A stretch of 64,000 nt of DNA from Caballeronia sp. dw_276 (GCF_018449635.1 NZ_JAAVUV010000008.1:186001-250000), one strand, 5' to 3'; positions 52,507 to 62,173 are shown, counted from the first letter of the stretch. Notes: a model not told the origin generated them from the sequence alone. Program-made: numbers and translations.

Positions 52507-53754
52507 TCAGAGTAATATGCGTGCGCCCAACGCCAAGATTAGCGCCGGGATCATCACTACCGTGCCCACTTGCAGGAACTTCCAGAATCCGACGTCTTCG
52601 CCCTCACGCCGGATGGCGTTCAACCAGAGGATGGTTGCCAGCGACCCCGTAATCGACAGATTGGGTCCGAGATCCACCCCGATCAGCAACGCATCAATGA
52701 CCCGCTCAGGGCTGTGCGCCTGGATCACAGTCGCACTGGAAATCAAGCCCGCTGGGAGATTGTTCATCAGATTGGATGCGACCGCGATCACGCCACCCGA
52801 CAATCCAGCACTCATTGATTCGTTGTGCTGCGTAGCAGACTGGAGCATTTGTGCAAGGTGAGCGATAACGCCTGTGTGCTGCAACACCTCGACCAAGACG
52901 AACAAACCTGCGACCAAAGGCAATACGCTCCAGGACACGTCTTTCACCAGAGCCCAGGGTGATTTACGCTCCTGGATCAGCACGATTGCAGCAGTGGCAG
53001 CACCAAGAATCGCGGTCGGCAAGCCAAGCTGCATGTCGAACGCCGAGACAACGAGTAGAACGATCGCGGTCACGGCGATTCCGCCCAGCGCGATCCGTCC
53101 GCTGGATGACAACGGTACGTTGTCCAGGCCAGACTTGCACTCGCCTCGCAAATCGAGGCGCTGGGCCCAGCGAAGCATGAAATAGGTCGCGGTAATGGAC
53201 AGTACCGAAGGCACGATGAAACGGCCCATCCACAGAGACAGCGCCGGCGTATGGTTGCCGTACAAAACCAGATTGGCTGGATTCGAAATTGGCAAAACAA
53301 AGCTTGCCGCGTTCGCAATGAATGCGCATACGAACAACAAAGGCAAGGGCTTCGTATCGGCTTTCTTCGCAGCCGCGAAAACCGCTGGAGTCAGCACAAC
53401 CGCTGCGGCATCGTTGGACAGGAATGTCGTAACGGCCACGCCTACCAAGTAAACCAGCAAAAACAAGCGTGCGGGCGACCCCTTCGCATGATTGACTGCA
53501 AGTACCGCGACCCAATCGAACAAGCCCTCGCGGCGCCCCACTTCGGAAAGCAACATCATGCCAAACAGAAAGAAATAAACGTCTGCGCCCTTGGCGACCG
53601 CATGCAGAGCTTGCGTCACAGGCAACAAATCCAGCGCGACAATGAGCAACGCGCCGGTCACCGCCCAGATAGCCTCGGGCCATTTGAATGGGCGTGTAAT
53701 GACGCCGGCCGTGGCCATGGCGGCGATGCCCCACGAAAGGAAGGTTGGGTTCAC
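52507..53754 (-). CDS. ArsB/NhaD-type ion transporter
   Basis: A 415-residue membrane protein with 11-12 helices of the ion transporter superfamily. VTTFLSNDAAAVVLTPAVFA in the middle and SNLMNNLPAGLISSATVI near the end are the paired signature loops seen in arsenite pump ArsB and relatives. An arsenite or other anion efflux function is possible, but no arsR or arsC is nearby. It is encoded between an MFS gene and a YdcZ-like gene. The start is GTG at 53754 with a weak ribosome-binding site. Confidence 0.75.
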   Translation of the reverse strand: MNPTFLSWGIAAMATAGVITRPFKWPEAIWAVTGALLIVALDLLPVTQALHAVAKGADVYFFLFGMMLLSEVGRREGLFDWVAVLAVNHAKGSPARLFLLVYLVGVAVTTFLSNDAAAVVLTPAVFAAAKKADTKPLPLLFVCAFIANAASFVLPISNPANLVLYGNHTPALSLWMGRFIVPSVLSITATYFMLRWAQRLDLRGECKSGLDNVPLSSSGRIALGGIAVTAIVLLVVSAFDMQLGLPTAILGAATAAIVLIQERKSPWALVKDVSWSVLPLVAGLFVLVEVLQHTGVIAHLAQMLQSATQHNESMSAGLSGGVIAVASNLMNNLPAGLISSATVIQAHSPERVIDALLIGVDLGPNLSITGSLATILWLNAIRREGEDVGFWKFLQVGTVVMIPALILALGARILL

Positions 53755-53810
53755 GTCGAGTGATTCTCAAAAAGGAAAAGAATGCGGGACAGCCAATCCA
53801 GCGCTGTATG

Positions 53811-55100
53811 TCAAGCGCTCGAAGCTGCGGGTTCGCCTTTGATCAATGGGCTTGCCGAAGTGCGGCATGCATGACGAAGACTGGCGCCGAATCCCAGCCA
53901 CAAAGCGATTGACCCGGTGGACACAGCGCCTAGAACGAGGAATGCGGCTGAATATCCAAACGTATGGGCAAGCAGTCCGCCCAACAATGGACTAAGCGCA
54001 GCGCCTGCAGCCTGGCACGTCATGACAACCCCCTGCCCAACATTGACGCGACCTGTGCCATCAAGGAGACGAACAACGAGCGCCGGCACCGCGACGCTTT
54101 GCAAGCCAGCGCCAATGCCATCGAGTGCCTGCACAGGCCATACTCCCCACGCGTGAAGCACGCTGGCGGCAATAGCGCCGCGCAATGGCAATGCCAGGAA
54201 TGTGATCAAGATCACCCACCAATACCCGCGCCACTTGATCAGCCGGCTTGCCATCATCGATACGATAACCATCACAAGCTGTGCGACGATAATCGTCTGC
54301 GCGGTAAAGGCGCTGGGATCGCCCTGCTTCGCAGCCACGATCGCAAGTCCGTAGAGCGGCAGCATTGCGGCATTGCCAAGATGAAACATTGCCAACGCAG
54401 CAGCCAGTACCAAAAGCGGCTTGGACTGCAGCAGGGTGCGAAAGCCGCTTACTTCGCTGTTCCCGCTTCCGCTTGCCTCCTTGCTTGCGCTTTCGAGACC
54501 GCGCGCGTGGTCGTGATCGATAGCCTCTGCGGGAATCAGCAGCACCGTGAAAACGGAAACCACGCCGAATATCGCACTGAGGGCAAATACGGCGCCGAAC
54601 CCATAACGCCAACCCAGCCAGCCGGAGATTGCCGCAGCGGCCACGTTGCCCGCGTGGTTGGCAACCTGATTGCGGCCAAATTGCCGGTCGAAGCCGCGCT
54701 GCCTCACAATTCCCAGCGTGATGCCGGCAATTGCGGGACCAAGGGCGGCGCCCGTCACTGCAGTGGCAACCTGCGATGCGGCGACCATCCAGAATCCGTG
54801 CGCAAACCAGAGAAGCAGGGATGCCAGCACAGTCATCACGCCAGCCACGATGATCACCGCGCGTTTGTGCCGGGTTGCATCCACGAGGGCGCCGGCCGGT
54901 GAAGTGGCGAGCATTCCCGCGATGCCGCCAATGGTCATCACGGTGCCAATCAGATCGGTGCCCCAGCCCCGCGCCTGGAGGAATACGCCGAGAAACGGAC
55001 CAATCCCTGCTTGAACGTCGGCCATGAAGAAATTCAGGGCCTCGAGCGGGCGTGTCGCCTTCTCAGCGGGCAGCACGGCTACGTCAGCGGCCGGCTTCAC
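53811..55100 (-). CDS. MFS transporter coupled to a metallophosphoesterase gene
   Basis: A 429-residue 12-helix carrier. Its N-terminal half has LNFFMADVQAGIGPFLGVFL, GWGTDLIGTVMTIGGIAGML and GALVDATRHKRAVI (loop 2-3 motif). The best start is a GTG at 55100 that overlaps the phosphoesterase stop as GTGA, a classic coupled junction. An ATG at 55160 would lie deep in the upstream gene. The substrate is unknown. It is the second gene of the phosphoesterase-MFS-ArsB-YdcZ operon. Confidence 0.8.
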   Translation of the reverse strand: MKPAADVAVLPAEKATRPLEALNFFMADVQAGIGPFLGVFLQARGWGTDLIGTVMTIGGIAGMLATSPAGALVDATRHKRAVIIVAGVMTVLASLLLWFAHGFWMVAASQVATAVTGAALGPAIAGITLGIVRQRGFDRQFGRNQVANHAGNVAAAAISGWLGWRYGFGAVFALSAIFGVVSVFTVLLIPAEAIDHDHARGLESASKEASGSGNSEVSGFRTLLQSKPLLVLAAALAMFHLGNAAMLPLYGLAIVAAKQGDPSAFTAQTIIVAQLVMVIVSMMASRLIKWRGYWWVILITFLALPLRGAIAASVLHAWGVWPVQALDGIGAGLQSVAVPALVVRLLDGTGRVNVGQGVVMTCQAAGAALSPLLGGLLAHTFGYSAAFLVLGAVSTGSIALWLGFGASLRHACRTSASPLIKGEPAASSA

Positions 55101-56224
55101 CAGGCACGACCATTTTTGTTCGGGCCGAGCTGCGAGCCGAGCAAGCCGTGATCGACCCATTCTCCAACCGCGTGTGCATCAGTGCCGGGCGGGGCGTCGG
55201 CGAACGCGCGATTACGGGCGCCCTGTGGCGTAAGCACCTCGATCGAATCTGATGCTTCGTTGCCGCGCGCATCAAACGCTGTGACCTTTATTTGGTAGCG
55301 ATCCACATTCGGAGGCTGCGGCAATTCTGCATGCCAAACCGCGCGCTCACCGGGCACTTGTTGCATGGTTGCGCGCTGCTCACCAACAGAAACAATGACC
55401 TCACCTATTTGCTGACCAAACACTTTGGCTCGCACAATGCAATTGCCGACCGGCACTTGTCTTGCGTCAGTGGGCTCAGTCACAAGCCTCCCGTCTGCTG
55501 GCGTCGTGATCATGACCAGCGGCCACGCAGCAGATACGGGCTGAAACCGCCAACTGACCACGCTACCATCTACGGTGACGATTGCCACGCCTGCTCGCCC
55601 GTCGTCTTCTTCAATCTGCCCGGTTGAGCGCGTCGCGGCGTAGATAACCGATCCGTCGTTGAGCAATTCGTTGTAGTGCGTGTGGCCGGTATCGACCACA
55701 AGCACGCCGGCCGATGCAAACAGGTGTGCCAGCGCCTCGCCACCCTCAGCAAGATCGCCCGGGTAAGCGTGCATGAAGACGACCGGCCGCTCTGTGTCGT
55801 TCACGCAATCTGCCAGTTGCGCTGCGATCCATTCGGTCTGTGTCGTGCCCAAGCGGAAATCGGGACCGCCACTACCAGCGGACACGATGTCCAGAAACAA
55901 GCAGCGGTGTCCGTTCACCGTGATTTGCTTCGGTAATGCATCAGCTCCCAGCTCGCGATGAAATGTCTCGAGCGAACCGGGTTCGAAGTCGTGATCGCCC
56001 GGGATCGCAGTTGTAGGCAATCGAAGCGCGTTCAAAGCTGATCGGATCTTGGCGTACTGCTCGGGTTTGCCATTGTTGGCGTTGTCGCCAGGGAGATAGG
56101 CAAACTCCACTGCATGTGCGACGTTCGTGTTGACCGCATCGACCAATTGTCTTAACTGGCTGACACTCCCGTAGCCGTCATCGTGCGTGACATGCAGGTC
56201 TCCAAAATGTACCCAACTCAGCAT
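55097..56224 (-). CDS. Calcineurin-like metallophosphoesterase, cytoplasmic
   Basis: A 375-residue protein without signal peptide. The metal-binding motifs are all present: HFGDLHVTHD (D-x-H), YLPGDNAN, PGDHDFEPG (GNHD position with Asp), FMHAYPGD and DTGHTHYNE (GHxH). A beta-sandwich-like region follows (about 230-340, ITTPADGRLVTEPTDARQVP). The ATG at 56224 begins the core; longer in-frame starts exist at 56242 and 56272. It is the first gene of a transporter operon and may process the transported compound. Substrate unknown. Confidence 0.8.
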   Translation of the reverse strand: MLSWVHFGDLHVTHDDGYGSVSQLRQLVDAVNTNVAHAVEFAYLPGDNANNGKPEQYAKIRSALNALRLPTTAIPGDHDFEPGSLETFHRELGADALPKQITVNGHRCLFLDIVSAGSGGPDFRLGTTQTEWIAAQLADCVNDTERPVVFMHAYPGDLAEGGEALAHLFASAGVLVVDTGHTHYNELLNDGSVIYAATRSTGQIEEDDGRAGVAIVTVDGSVVSWRFQPVSAAWPLVMITTPADGRLVTEPTDARQVPVGNCIVRAKVFGQQIGEVIVSVGEQRATMQQVPGERAVWHAELPQPPNVDRYQIKVTAFDARGNEASDSIEVLTPQGARNRAFADAPPGTDAHAVGEWVDHGLLGSQLGPNKNGRAW

Positions 56225-56272
56225 GCTAGGTCTCGCTCGCATGTAGCCGGCAACCCGGCGATGGCATGGCAT

Positions 56273-56634
56273 AGAGCAAGTCGTATGCCGTGCTGGCGAG
56301 CCTTATAGATTCGAATGTGGGTTGGGCTTCAGGCGTTGCAAGTGTCTAGCCGATAGACACCGTACGTCCAAAAAATGGACATCGTCTCGTCCTGCTCTTC
56401 CTGCCGACAGCCGTTGCATTCCAGAACAATCCCTAAGCGCGCGAGGCTGCCATTGAACCGGCATTCTCCACAAGATTGCGAGTCGCCGCCGTGCGCGCAT
56501 GTTGGAATGCGGCGACATCGCGCGACATAATTCCTGGATAGCGTGCACAGCCAGTTCCTCCCATACTCACGTTTGCGTGCTACGGCACACGTCTCTCCCG
56601 ACAACTTCGGCACGGCTGTGCCAAACAAACCGCC
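56273..56634. other. Intergenic stretch upstream of the phosphoesterase operon and the DUF4410 gene
   Basis: No supported gene. A Cys-rich minus-strand frame at 56329-56640 lacks a ribosome-binding site and homology. The stretch probably holds the divergent promoters. Confidence 0.4.
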
Positions 56635-57396
56635 ATGCAAACTTCATTAAAATATCTCGTTCGCAACGCTAAGCATTTTGCCGCCACAGCACTCGTGACA
56701 GGGTCGCTACTTATGGGTGGCTGCGCCTCGGCCGCCACCGGCGCCATGCAAACCTACACCGCGCCGCACGTTCAAGCGGACGTCATCTATGTCTATTCGT
56801 TCGACGCCACTTTCAGCCAGGTGAAAACGGATAGCGGGCTGGCACAGGAAGGCAAAACGCTGATCAGCGGCGAATCGTTTGCGCAAAAACAAAATCAGAC
56901 CGCAACCGATACACGTGAACAGGTCGCCGACGAAATCGTGCGCGAGCTCCAATCGATGGGATTGCGTGCAGTACGCATAGATGGCGCTGCACCGCCCAAC
57001 CAGAACGCATTAATCGTGGAAGGCAACTTTCAAACCATCGACGAAGGCAAGCGCCGCCGCCGCATCATGATCGGTCTTGGCGCGGGCAAAAGCGAGGTGA
57101 GTGCGTCGATCCAGATCCTGTACAAGTCCGCCGATGGCAAACTCATGCCGCTTCAAAGGTTCACCGTCGAAACCGATAGCGGGCACATGCCAGGTGTTGC
57201 TGAAACAGCGGGTGTTGGCGCGGTGGCCGGCAATGTTGCAACGGCTGCCGCGATGGGCGGCTCCCTGCATGGCGTGTCCGAGGCGAAGCGCAACGGCGTC
57301 GCCGGTGACGCGAAAAAGCTGGGCGATTCGATCGCGAAGCAGGTCGCGGCAGCAAGTGTCGCGAACGGATGGATGTTGAGTGAACGGACCGATTGA
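56635..57396 (+). CDS. DUF4410 lipoprotein
   Basis: A 253-residue exported protein. The signal peptide ends in a lipobox (LLMGGCAS), so it is lipid-anchored. The rest matches the DUF4410 pattern: VIYVYSFDATFSQVKTDSG, TDTREQVADEIVRELQSMGL and VEGNFQTIDEGKRRRR. A Gly/Ala-rich stretch at about 180-215 follows. Function unknown; related proteins sit in the outer membrane or periplasm. Confidence 0.8.
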   Translation: MQTSLKYLVRNAKHFAATALVTGSLLMGGCASAATGAMQTYTAPHVQADVIYVYSFDATFSQVKTDSGLAQEGKTLISGESFAQKQNQTATDTREQVADEIVRELQSMGLRAVRIDGAAPPNQNALIVEGNFQTIDEGKRRRRIMIGLGAGKSEVSASIQILYKSADGKLMPLQRFTVETDSGHMPGVAETAGVGAVAGNVATAAAMGGSLHGVSEAKRNGVAGDAKKLGDSIAKQVAAASVANGWMLSERTD

Positions 57397-57445
57397 TCTC
57401 AGCAGCGTTTGTCCGCGGACGAACGCATCGGCACTGAATGAACGG

Positions 57446-58390
57446 TCAGATGGCCTGGCTATTCATCAGCGCACGGACGTGCACGGTCGTGCCTGCAGCC
57501 AACGCTTCAAGGCTATAACCGCCCTCGAGGATCGAGACGATGCGCCCTTCGCACGCGGTATCCGCGATACGCACCAACTCTCTGGTGATCCATTCGAAAT
57601 CGCTGTCTTCGAGGTTCAGCCCCGCAAGCGGGTCGAGCCGATGTGCATCGAAGCCCGCCGAAATGATGATCAACTGAGGGTCGAACTCGCGTATTGCCGG
57701 CAACATGCCGGATTCGACGCGCGCCCTGAACAACTCGGAACCGCAGCCACGTGGCAACGGAACGTTGACGATGTTGTGAGCCACGCCTGTTTCCGATGCA
57801 GCACCCGTCCCCGGATATAACGGCGACTGGTGACTCGACGCGTAAAACAATTCCGGCCGGTTGAAAAACGCGGCTTGTGTACCGTTGCCATGATGTACAT
57901 CGAAATCGACAACCGCGACGCGTTCAAGCTGGAACGTTTCCAGCGCGTAAGCCGCGGCTATAGCGGCCTGGTTGAAGATGCAAAAGCCCATCGCCCGCGC
58001 TGGTTCCGCATGATGTCCGCACGGCCGCGTGGCGCAAAATGCGGTGCGCGCGTCCCCGTTCATCACGGCATCGACGCCCGCGCAAGCTGCGCCAACACAG
58101 CGCATCACGGCTTCCCACGATCCCGGTGACATGACCGTATCGCCACCATCGAGCGGCACGTAGCCATGGTTTGGAGCAATCTCGGCGATCTCATCGACGA
58201 ACGCCGGATCGTGGATCAACTGCACTTGCTCGATCGTGCCGAGCGGCGCATCGCGCCATTCAAGCGACGCGAACTGAGGCGATCGCAACGCGCTCAGCAC
58301 GGTTTCCAGACGTTCAGGTGACTCCGGATGATGCGGTCCGGGGCGATGTTCGAGACAGGAGGGATGCGAAAGAATGATCGTGTTTTGCAT
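57446..58390 (-). CDS. Histone-deacetylase-family amidohydrolase
   Basis: A 314-residue zinc enzyme of the arginase/deacetylase fold. Motifs: HRPGPHHPESPERLE at the N-terminus, RPCGHHAEPARAMGFCIFN (catalytic His pair), VVDFDVHHGNGTQ (zinc Asp and His) and SAGFDAHRLDPLAGL (zinc Asp). GGYSLEALA lies near the C-terminus. Bacterial members deacetylate acetoin-like, polyamine or small acetylated compounds. The ATG at 58390 begins the conserved part; an in-frame ATG ten codons upstream is possible. It converges on the DUF4410 gene. Confidence 0.88.
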   Translation of the reverse strand: MQNTIILSHPSCLEHRPGPHHPESPERLETVLSALRSPQFASLEWRDAPLGTIEQVQLIHDPAFVDEIAEIAPNHGYVPLDGGDTVMSPGSWEAVMRCVGAACAGVDAVMNGDARTAFCATRPCGHHAEPARAMGFCIFNQAAIAAAYALETFQLERVAVVDFDVHHGNGTQAAFFNRPELFYASSHQSPLYPGTGAASETGVAHNIVNVPLPRGCGSELFRARVESGMLPAIREFDPQLIIISAGFDAHRLDPLAGLNLEDSDFEWITRELVRIADTACEGRIVSILEGGYSLEALAAGTTVHVRALMNSQAI

Positions 58391-58514
58391 TGCAAATGGA
58401 CGCCTTTGGGATTGCAGCAACTAAAACAAGCAAGCTTAAGGCCGTCCGCTGCTTCACGATAATCAGACATTGTTTAACGGATCATAGGTCTTTGCTTATG
58501 CATGACCGAAAGCG

Positions 58515-58727
58515 TCATTCCTTCGCCATCTCAGCGGTCTTAGTTTCGGGCGCCGGGTCGTTCAAACCGCTTGCTGCGATTGGCATGGACGCCATGTTCG
58601 AAGGCGATGCATCTGCGTCCGCGAGCTTAGGGCCGCCGCCACGATAGCTCGCGACCCAGACGACCGCAGCGACCGCCAGGCCGACCAGTATTGGCACGAT
58701 CACCACGCCGCGGGTCTTTTGTCTCAT
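58515..58727 (-). CDS. Small membrane protein, 70 aa
   Basis: One N-terminal membrane helix (GVVIVPILVGLAVAAVVWVA) after a basic MRQKTR, then a hydrophilic tail rich in Ala, Ser, Pro and Glu. The ATG at 58727 follows GGAGAAAGCG. No recognised family. It lies 28 bp downstream of another small gene on the same strand. Confidence 0.6.
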   Translation of the reverse strand: MRQKTRGVVIVPILVGLAVAAVVWVASYRGGGPKLADADASPSNMASMPIAASGLNDPAPETKTAEMAKE

Positions 58728-58755
58728 CGCTTTCTCCGGCGGATTGACGCACATC

Positions 58756-59004
58756 CTATGCGCCAAAATAGTTGATCACCAGCCGCCGGGCGCCCCATTG
58801 CGACTCCGAGATCCTGATTTCATCGATACGTCTTGCACGAACATCGCTTAGCAACCGGTCCATTCCCTCCACCGAATCACAACGATACGAGTCCGTCGCT
58901 ACGTGAACCTCGGTTCCGGAACCCCTCACAAAGTCGGCGCGTATCTGGACGAGCTGAGACATGACCGAACGCATGCCGGTTACGAAAATATACGGCTTAT
59001 CCAT
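58756..59004 (-). CDS. Hypothetical protein, 82 aa
   Basis: A small soluble protein: YIFVTGMRSVMSQLVQIRAD, VHVATDSYRCDSVEGMDRLL, then ISESQWGARRLVINYFGA. Alternating strands and helices suggest a compact alpha-beta fold. I do not recognise a family, and the ribosome-binding site is weak. It lies between the VpsR-like activator gene and the small membrane gene, all on the same strand, 48 bp after the former. Confidence 0.45.
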   Translation of the reverse strand: MDKPYIFVTGMRSVMSQLVQIRADFVRGSGTEVHVATDSYRCDSVEGMDRLLSDVRARRIDEIRISESQWGARRLVINYFGA

Positions 59005-59052
59005 CGGATAAAACGGGTCCTGCGGCGCCTTTAAACTCTAACAAACAATTCG

Positions 59053-60426
59053 TCACGCCGCAGGCCGCGAATCCTGCGCCGGCACAGTGTTGACGTCTGC
59101 GCGCAAACCATGCGCCGTCAGCAAGCGATACAGCGTCACCCGCGAAATGCCGAGCTCCTGTGCAGCATCGCCGAGACGTCCGCGATGACGCAAAAGGGCC
59201 AGTTCAATCGCCTGCCGTTCCGCCGACTCGCGCGCCTGTGCGAGCGACACGGGCGCAACTTCCACATAATCGGCGAGTTCGAGATCGCTCGCGCTGATCT
59301 GCTGCCCTTCCGACATCACGATCGCGCGGCGAATCCGGTTGATCAGCTCGCGCACGTTGCCGGGCCATCCATAGTTATGAATTGCGGCGATCGCATCGGG
59401 CGCGAAGCCGCGCAATTTCCGGCTTGCTTCCTTCTTGAAGCGGTCGAGCATGTGCTTTGCCAGCAACTCGATGTCCTTGCCGCGTGCGCGCAACGGCGGT
59501 TCATCGAGTTGCAGCACGCACAGACGGTGATACAAGTCGGCACGAAAGCGCCCTTCGATCATCGCCGTCTGCATGTCGACGTGCGTGGCCGAAATGATGC
59601 GTACGTCCACGGGCGTTGATCCGTGGCCGCCCAGCCTTTCGACTTTGCGTTCCTGCAGGAAACGCAGCAGGCTTGCCTGGCTTTCGAGCGGCAGGTCGCC
59701 GATTTCGTCGAGGAAAAGCGTGCCGCCGTTCGCTGCTTCCACCCGGCCGATCTTGCGTTGATTCGCACCTGTGAAAGCGCCGCGCTCATAGCCAAACAGC
59801 TCCGATTGCAACAGATGTGCTGGGATCGCGCCGCAATTGATCGCGACAAACGGCTGATCTCGCCGCGTCGACCGTTCGTGAATGGCGACCGCAGTCAGTT
59901 CCTTGCCCGTACCCGATTCACCCGAAATGAAAACGGGCGCATCGGTCATTGCGACCTTGCGGATCGAGCGGAACAAGCTGAGCATTGCCTCGCAGGATCC
60001 GACCATCTCGCCTTCGGGATGGCCGTCGCGCGCATCAATCGATGTGTTTATCTGCAACGCGACCATGCCAAACGCATGGCCGACGGCATCGACCACGCGG
60101 TCATCCGATGTTGGCAGCGTGATGTAGTCGAAGCAATAGTCGCGGATCAGGCCACGCACGGTAGCGTCCTCGAGGTCCTCACGATGGCCAAGCGCGACCC
60201 AGCCCGTAAGCGAGCTCGCCAGAAGTTCGTGCAGGTAACGCAGGTCCGCGGGAAACTCGAGCGACGAGAAATCAAGGATTCCCGCTGAGAGTTGCCTCTG
60301 CCCCGTCTTCGGCACCGTGCCCGGTTCGAGTACTTCGACTTTCCACGAACGCTCTTTCAGGCGCGCCCGCAATGGCGGGTGCAGCGACCGTCCCACATAG
60401 TAAAGCGACCTTTTTTCCCCGTGCAT
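59053..60426 (-). CDS. Sigma-54-dependent activator, VpsR-like
   Basis: A 457-residue enhancer-binding protein. Residues 1-125 look like an atypical receiver (LSAGILDFSSLEFPADL). A AAA+ domain follows (about 140-370) with Walker A GESGTGKE, the sigma-54 contact loop GAFTGA, and Walker B GGTLFLDEIGDLPL. A Fis-type HTH ends it (LGDAAQELGISRVTLYRLL). VpsR controls exopolysaccharide genes with c-di-GMP in Vibrio, and two diguanylate cyclases lie in this window. No -24/-12 promoter was found nearby by eye. Confidence 0.88.
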   Translation of the reverse strand: MHGEKRSLYYVGRSLHPPLRARLKERSWKVEVLEPGTVPKTGQRQLSAGILDFSSLEFPADLRYLHELLASSLTGWVALGHREDLEDATVRGLIRDYCFDYITLPTSDDRVVDAVGHAFGMVALQINTSIDARDGHPEGEMVGSCEAMLSLFRSIRKVAMTDAPVFISGESGTGKELTAVAIHERSTRRDQPFVAINCGAIPAHLLQSELFGYERGAFTGANQRKIGRVEAANGGTLFLDEIGDLPLESQASLLRFLQERKVERLGGHGSTPVDVRIISATHVDMQTAMIEGRFRADLYHRLCVLQLDEPPLRARGKDIELLAKHMLDRFKKEASRKLRGFAPDAIAAIHNYGWPGNVRELINRIRRAIVMSEGQQISASDLELADYVEVAPVSLAQARESAERQAIELALLRHRGRLGDAAQELGISRVTLYRLLTAHGLRADVNTVPAQDSRPAA

Positions 60427-60597
60427 GGTTTTCTCTCATTGCTTTATTTGTATGATGAAGTATGCACGTTGCGCGGCGCTCCGAATATCCGGGGCAAACG
60501 TTAAACAGATTTTGATTGTTTAGATCAATTTAGAAACTTGATATAGACAGTTGAGGCATGTATTGCCGTTGTTGCCGGATTTACCAGCCAGAACAGG

Positions 60598-60632
60598 AAA
60601 AATGTGCGGAATGGCTAACCTGCCCATTCCGC
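60598..60632 (-). terminator. Terminator of the aldehyde dehydrogenase operon
   Basis: GCGGAATGG (60606-60614) pairs with CCATTCCGC (60624-60632) around 9 nt. Read on the minus strand it is followed by ACATTTTTCC. The stretch between this and the VpsR-like gene start (60427-60597) holds an AT-rich promoter region. Confidence 0.8.
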
Positions 60633-60647
60633 CACCTGCCCTTCAAT

Positions 60648-62159
60648 TTAATTAAGCCGCTTGAACTGGCCGTCGTCCGCATACCAGTCCACGGTAACCC
60701 CGCTAGTGTTGACCGTTACTGCGCGCGGCTCGCTGAACTGATCAAACGATTCGATCCCGGTTTCGCGCCCTACCCCGCTATTCTTGAAACCGCCCCATGG
60801 CGAGGCCGGGTCCAGCCGGTGATGATCGTTGATCCAGACCATTCCGAACACCAGCTTGCTTGCCACGCGATGCGCACGCGCCACATCAAGTGTCCACACG
60901 GATGCCGCAAGACCGAACTGCGTATCGTTGGCAATGCGCAGCGCGTCCGCTTCGTCCTTGAAGGGCATGATCACGGTCACCGGGCCAAATACCTCGCCCT
61001 GACCGAGTTCCGATTTCGGGTCGACATCGTAGAACGCGGTGGGTTGCAGATAGAAACCTTCGCTGAGATGTTCGGGAATGCCGCCGCCTGCAAGCAGCTT
61101 CGCGCCGTCCGCAATGCCGCGTTCCAGCATGCCTAGAATTCGCTCACGCGAACGCCCGGAAATCACCGGCCCCAGTTGCGTGCTCAGATCGGCGGGGTTA
61201 CCCACGCGAATTGCCTCGACTTTCGCGCGGAACTTCTCCAGGAATTTTTCGTAGATGGTCTCCTGCACCAGCAATCGCGCGCCGCAAACGCAGGTCTGCC
61301 CCGCCCCGATAAAAGCGGCGAATGCCGCGCCGTTCACCGCGCGATCGATGTCCATGTCGTCGAACAGGATCACCGCACCCTTGCCGCCCAGTTCGAGCGT
61401 CGTCAGCGCGAAGGTCTGCGCGGCGGCTTCGCCAATGGAGCGCCCTACTTCTGTGCCGCCCGTGAACACGACTTTGGCGATCAACGGATGACGCGCGAGC
61501 GCTGCGCCCGCATCCTTGCCCTCGCCGTTGATCACGTTCACAACGCCGTCGGGGACGCCGGCCTGCTGCAACAACGCAACGAGGCGCACTGTTGTGAGCG
61601 GTGTCTGTTCCGATGCCTTGATCACCACGCTGTTGCCGGTCGCGAGCGCAGGCGCCAGGCTTTTTGACAAGATCATCAGCGGATGATTGAACGATGTCAT
61701 CAACGCGCAAACGCCGAGCGGCACGCGCTGCGTATAGCAAAGATACGGCCCTTCGATAGGAATCACGTCGCTGCGCCGCGTGAGCGCAAGCGCGGCGAAG
61801 TATCGGTAAAACTGCGGCAAGCGCGAGATTTGCGCGCGCGTTTCCACGATTGGCCGGCCGTTGTTGAGCGTTTCCAGCTTGTAGAAGTTTTCGAGGTCGG
61901 CTTCGAACAGGTCGGCGAAACGGTTCAGCACGCGCGCTCGTTGCTGGAACGGCATGTCGCGCCACACGCCGCTTTCGAACGCGTCGTGCGCGCATTGCAC
62001 TGCGCGGTCCACATCTTCTGCCGATGCCTTCGCCAATGCGCCGATCGCGGCGCCATCGGCCGGGTTGATGATGTCCATGGTCTCGCCCGAAGCGGCATCC
62101 ACGAACTTCCCGTCTATAAACAACTGCGCGTTCAGAAACTGCTTGTTCACTGCATCCAT
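60648..62159 (-). CDS. Aldehyde dehydrogenase
   Basis: NAD(P)-dependent oxidation of an aldehyde to its acid. It has 503 residues of the ALDH superfamily with the general-base Glu in TLELGGKGAV and the catalytic Cys in GQTCVCGARL. It also has FTGGTEVGRSIGEAA (cofactor binding) and PWGGFKNSGVGRE. The ATG at 62159 follows GGAGAAAGCAAG. It follows an MFS gene by 14 bp and an enoyl-CoA hydratase gene further upstream. The aldehyde may come from side-chain cleavage of an aromatic acid, for example a hydroxycinnamate; that is inference. Confidence 0.88.
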   Translation of the reverse strand: MDAVNKQFLNAQLFIDGKFVDAASGETMDIINPADGAAIGALAKASAEDVDRAVQCAHDAFESGVWRDMPFQQRARVLNRFADLFEADLENFYKLETLNNGRPIVETRAQISRLPQFYRYFAALALTRRSDVIPIEGPYLCYTQRVPLGVCALMTSFNHPLMILSKSLAPALATGNSVVIKASEQTPLTTVRLVALLQQAGVPDGVVNVINGEGKDAGAALARHPLIAKVVFTGGTEVGRSIGEAAAQTFALTTLELGGKGAVILFDDMDIDRAVNGAAFAAFIGAGQTCVCGARLLVQETIYEKFLEKFRAKVEAIRVGNPADLSTQLGPVISGRSRERILGMLERGIADGAKLLAGGGIPEHLSEGFYLQPTAFYDVDPKSELGQGEVFGPVTVIMPFKDEADALRIANDTQFGLAASVWTLDVARAHRVASKLVFGMVWINDHHRLDPASPWGGFKNSGVGRETGIESFDQFSEPRAVTVNTSGVTVDWYADDGQFKRLN

Positions 62160-62173
62160 CTTGCTTTCTCCGT

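Noticed and set aside
56329..56640. Cys-rich 103-aa minus-strand frame
   Set aside because: No ribosome-binding site, no homology recognised, and it overlaps the DUF4410 start region; most likely non-coding.
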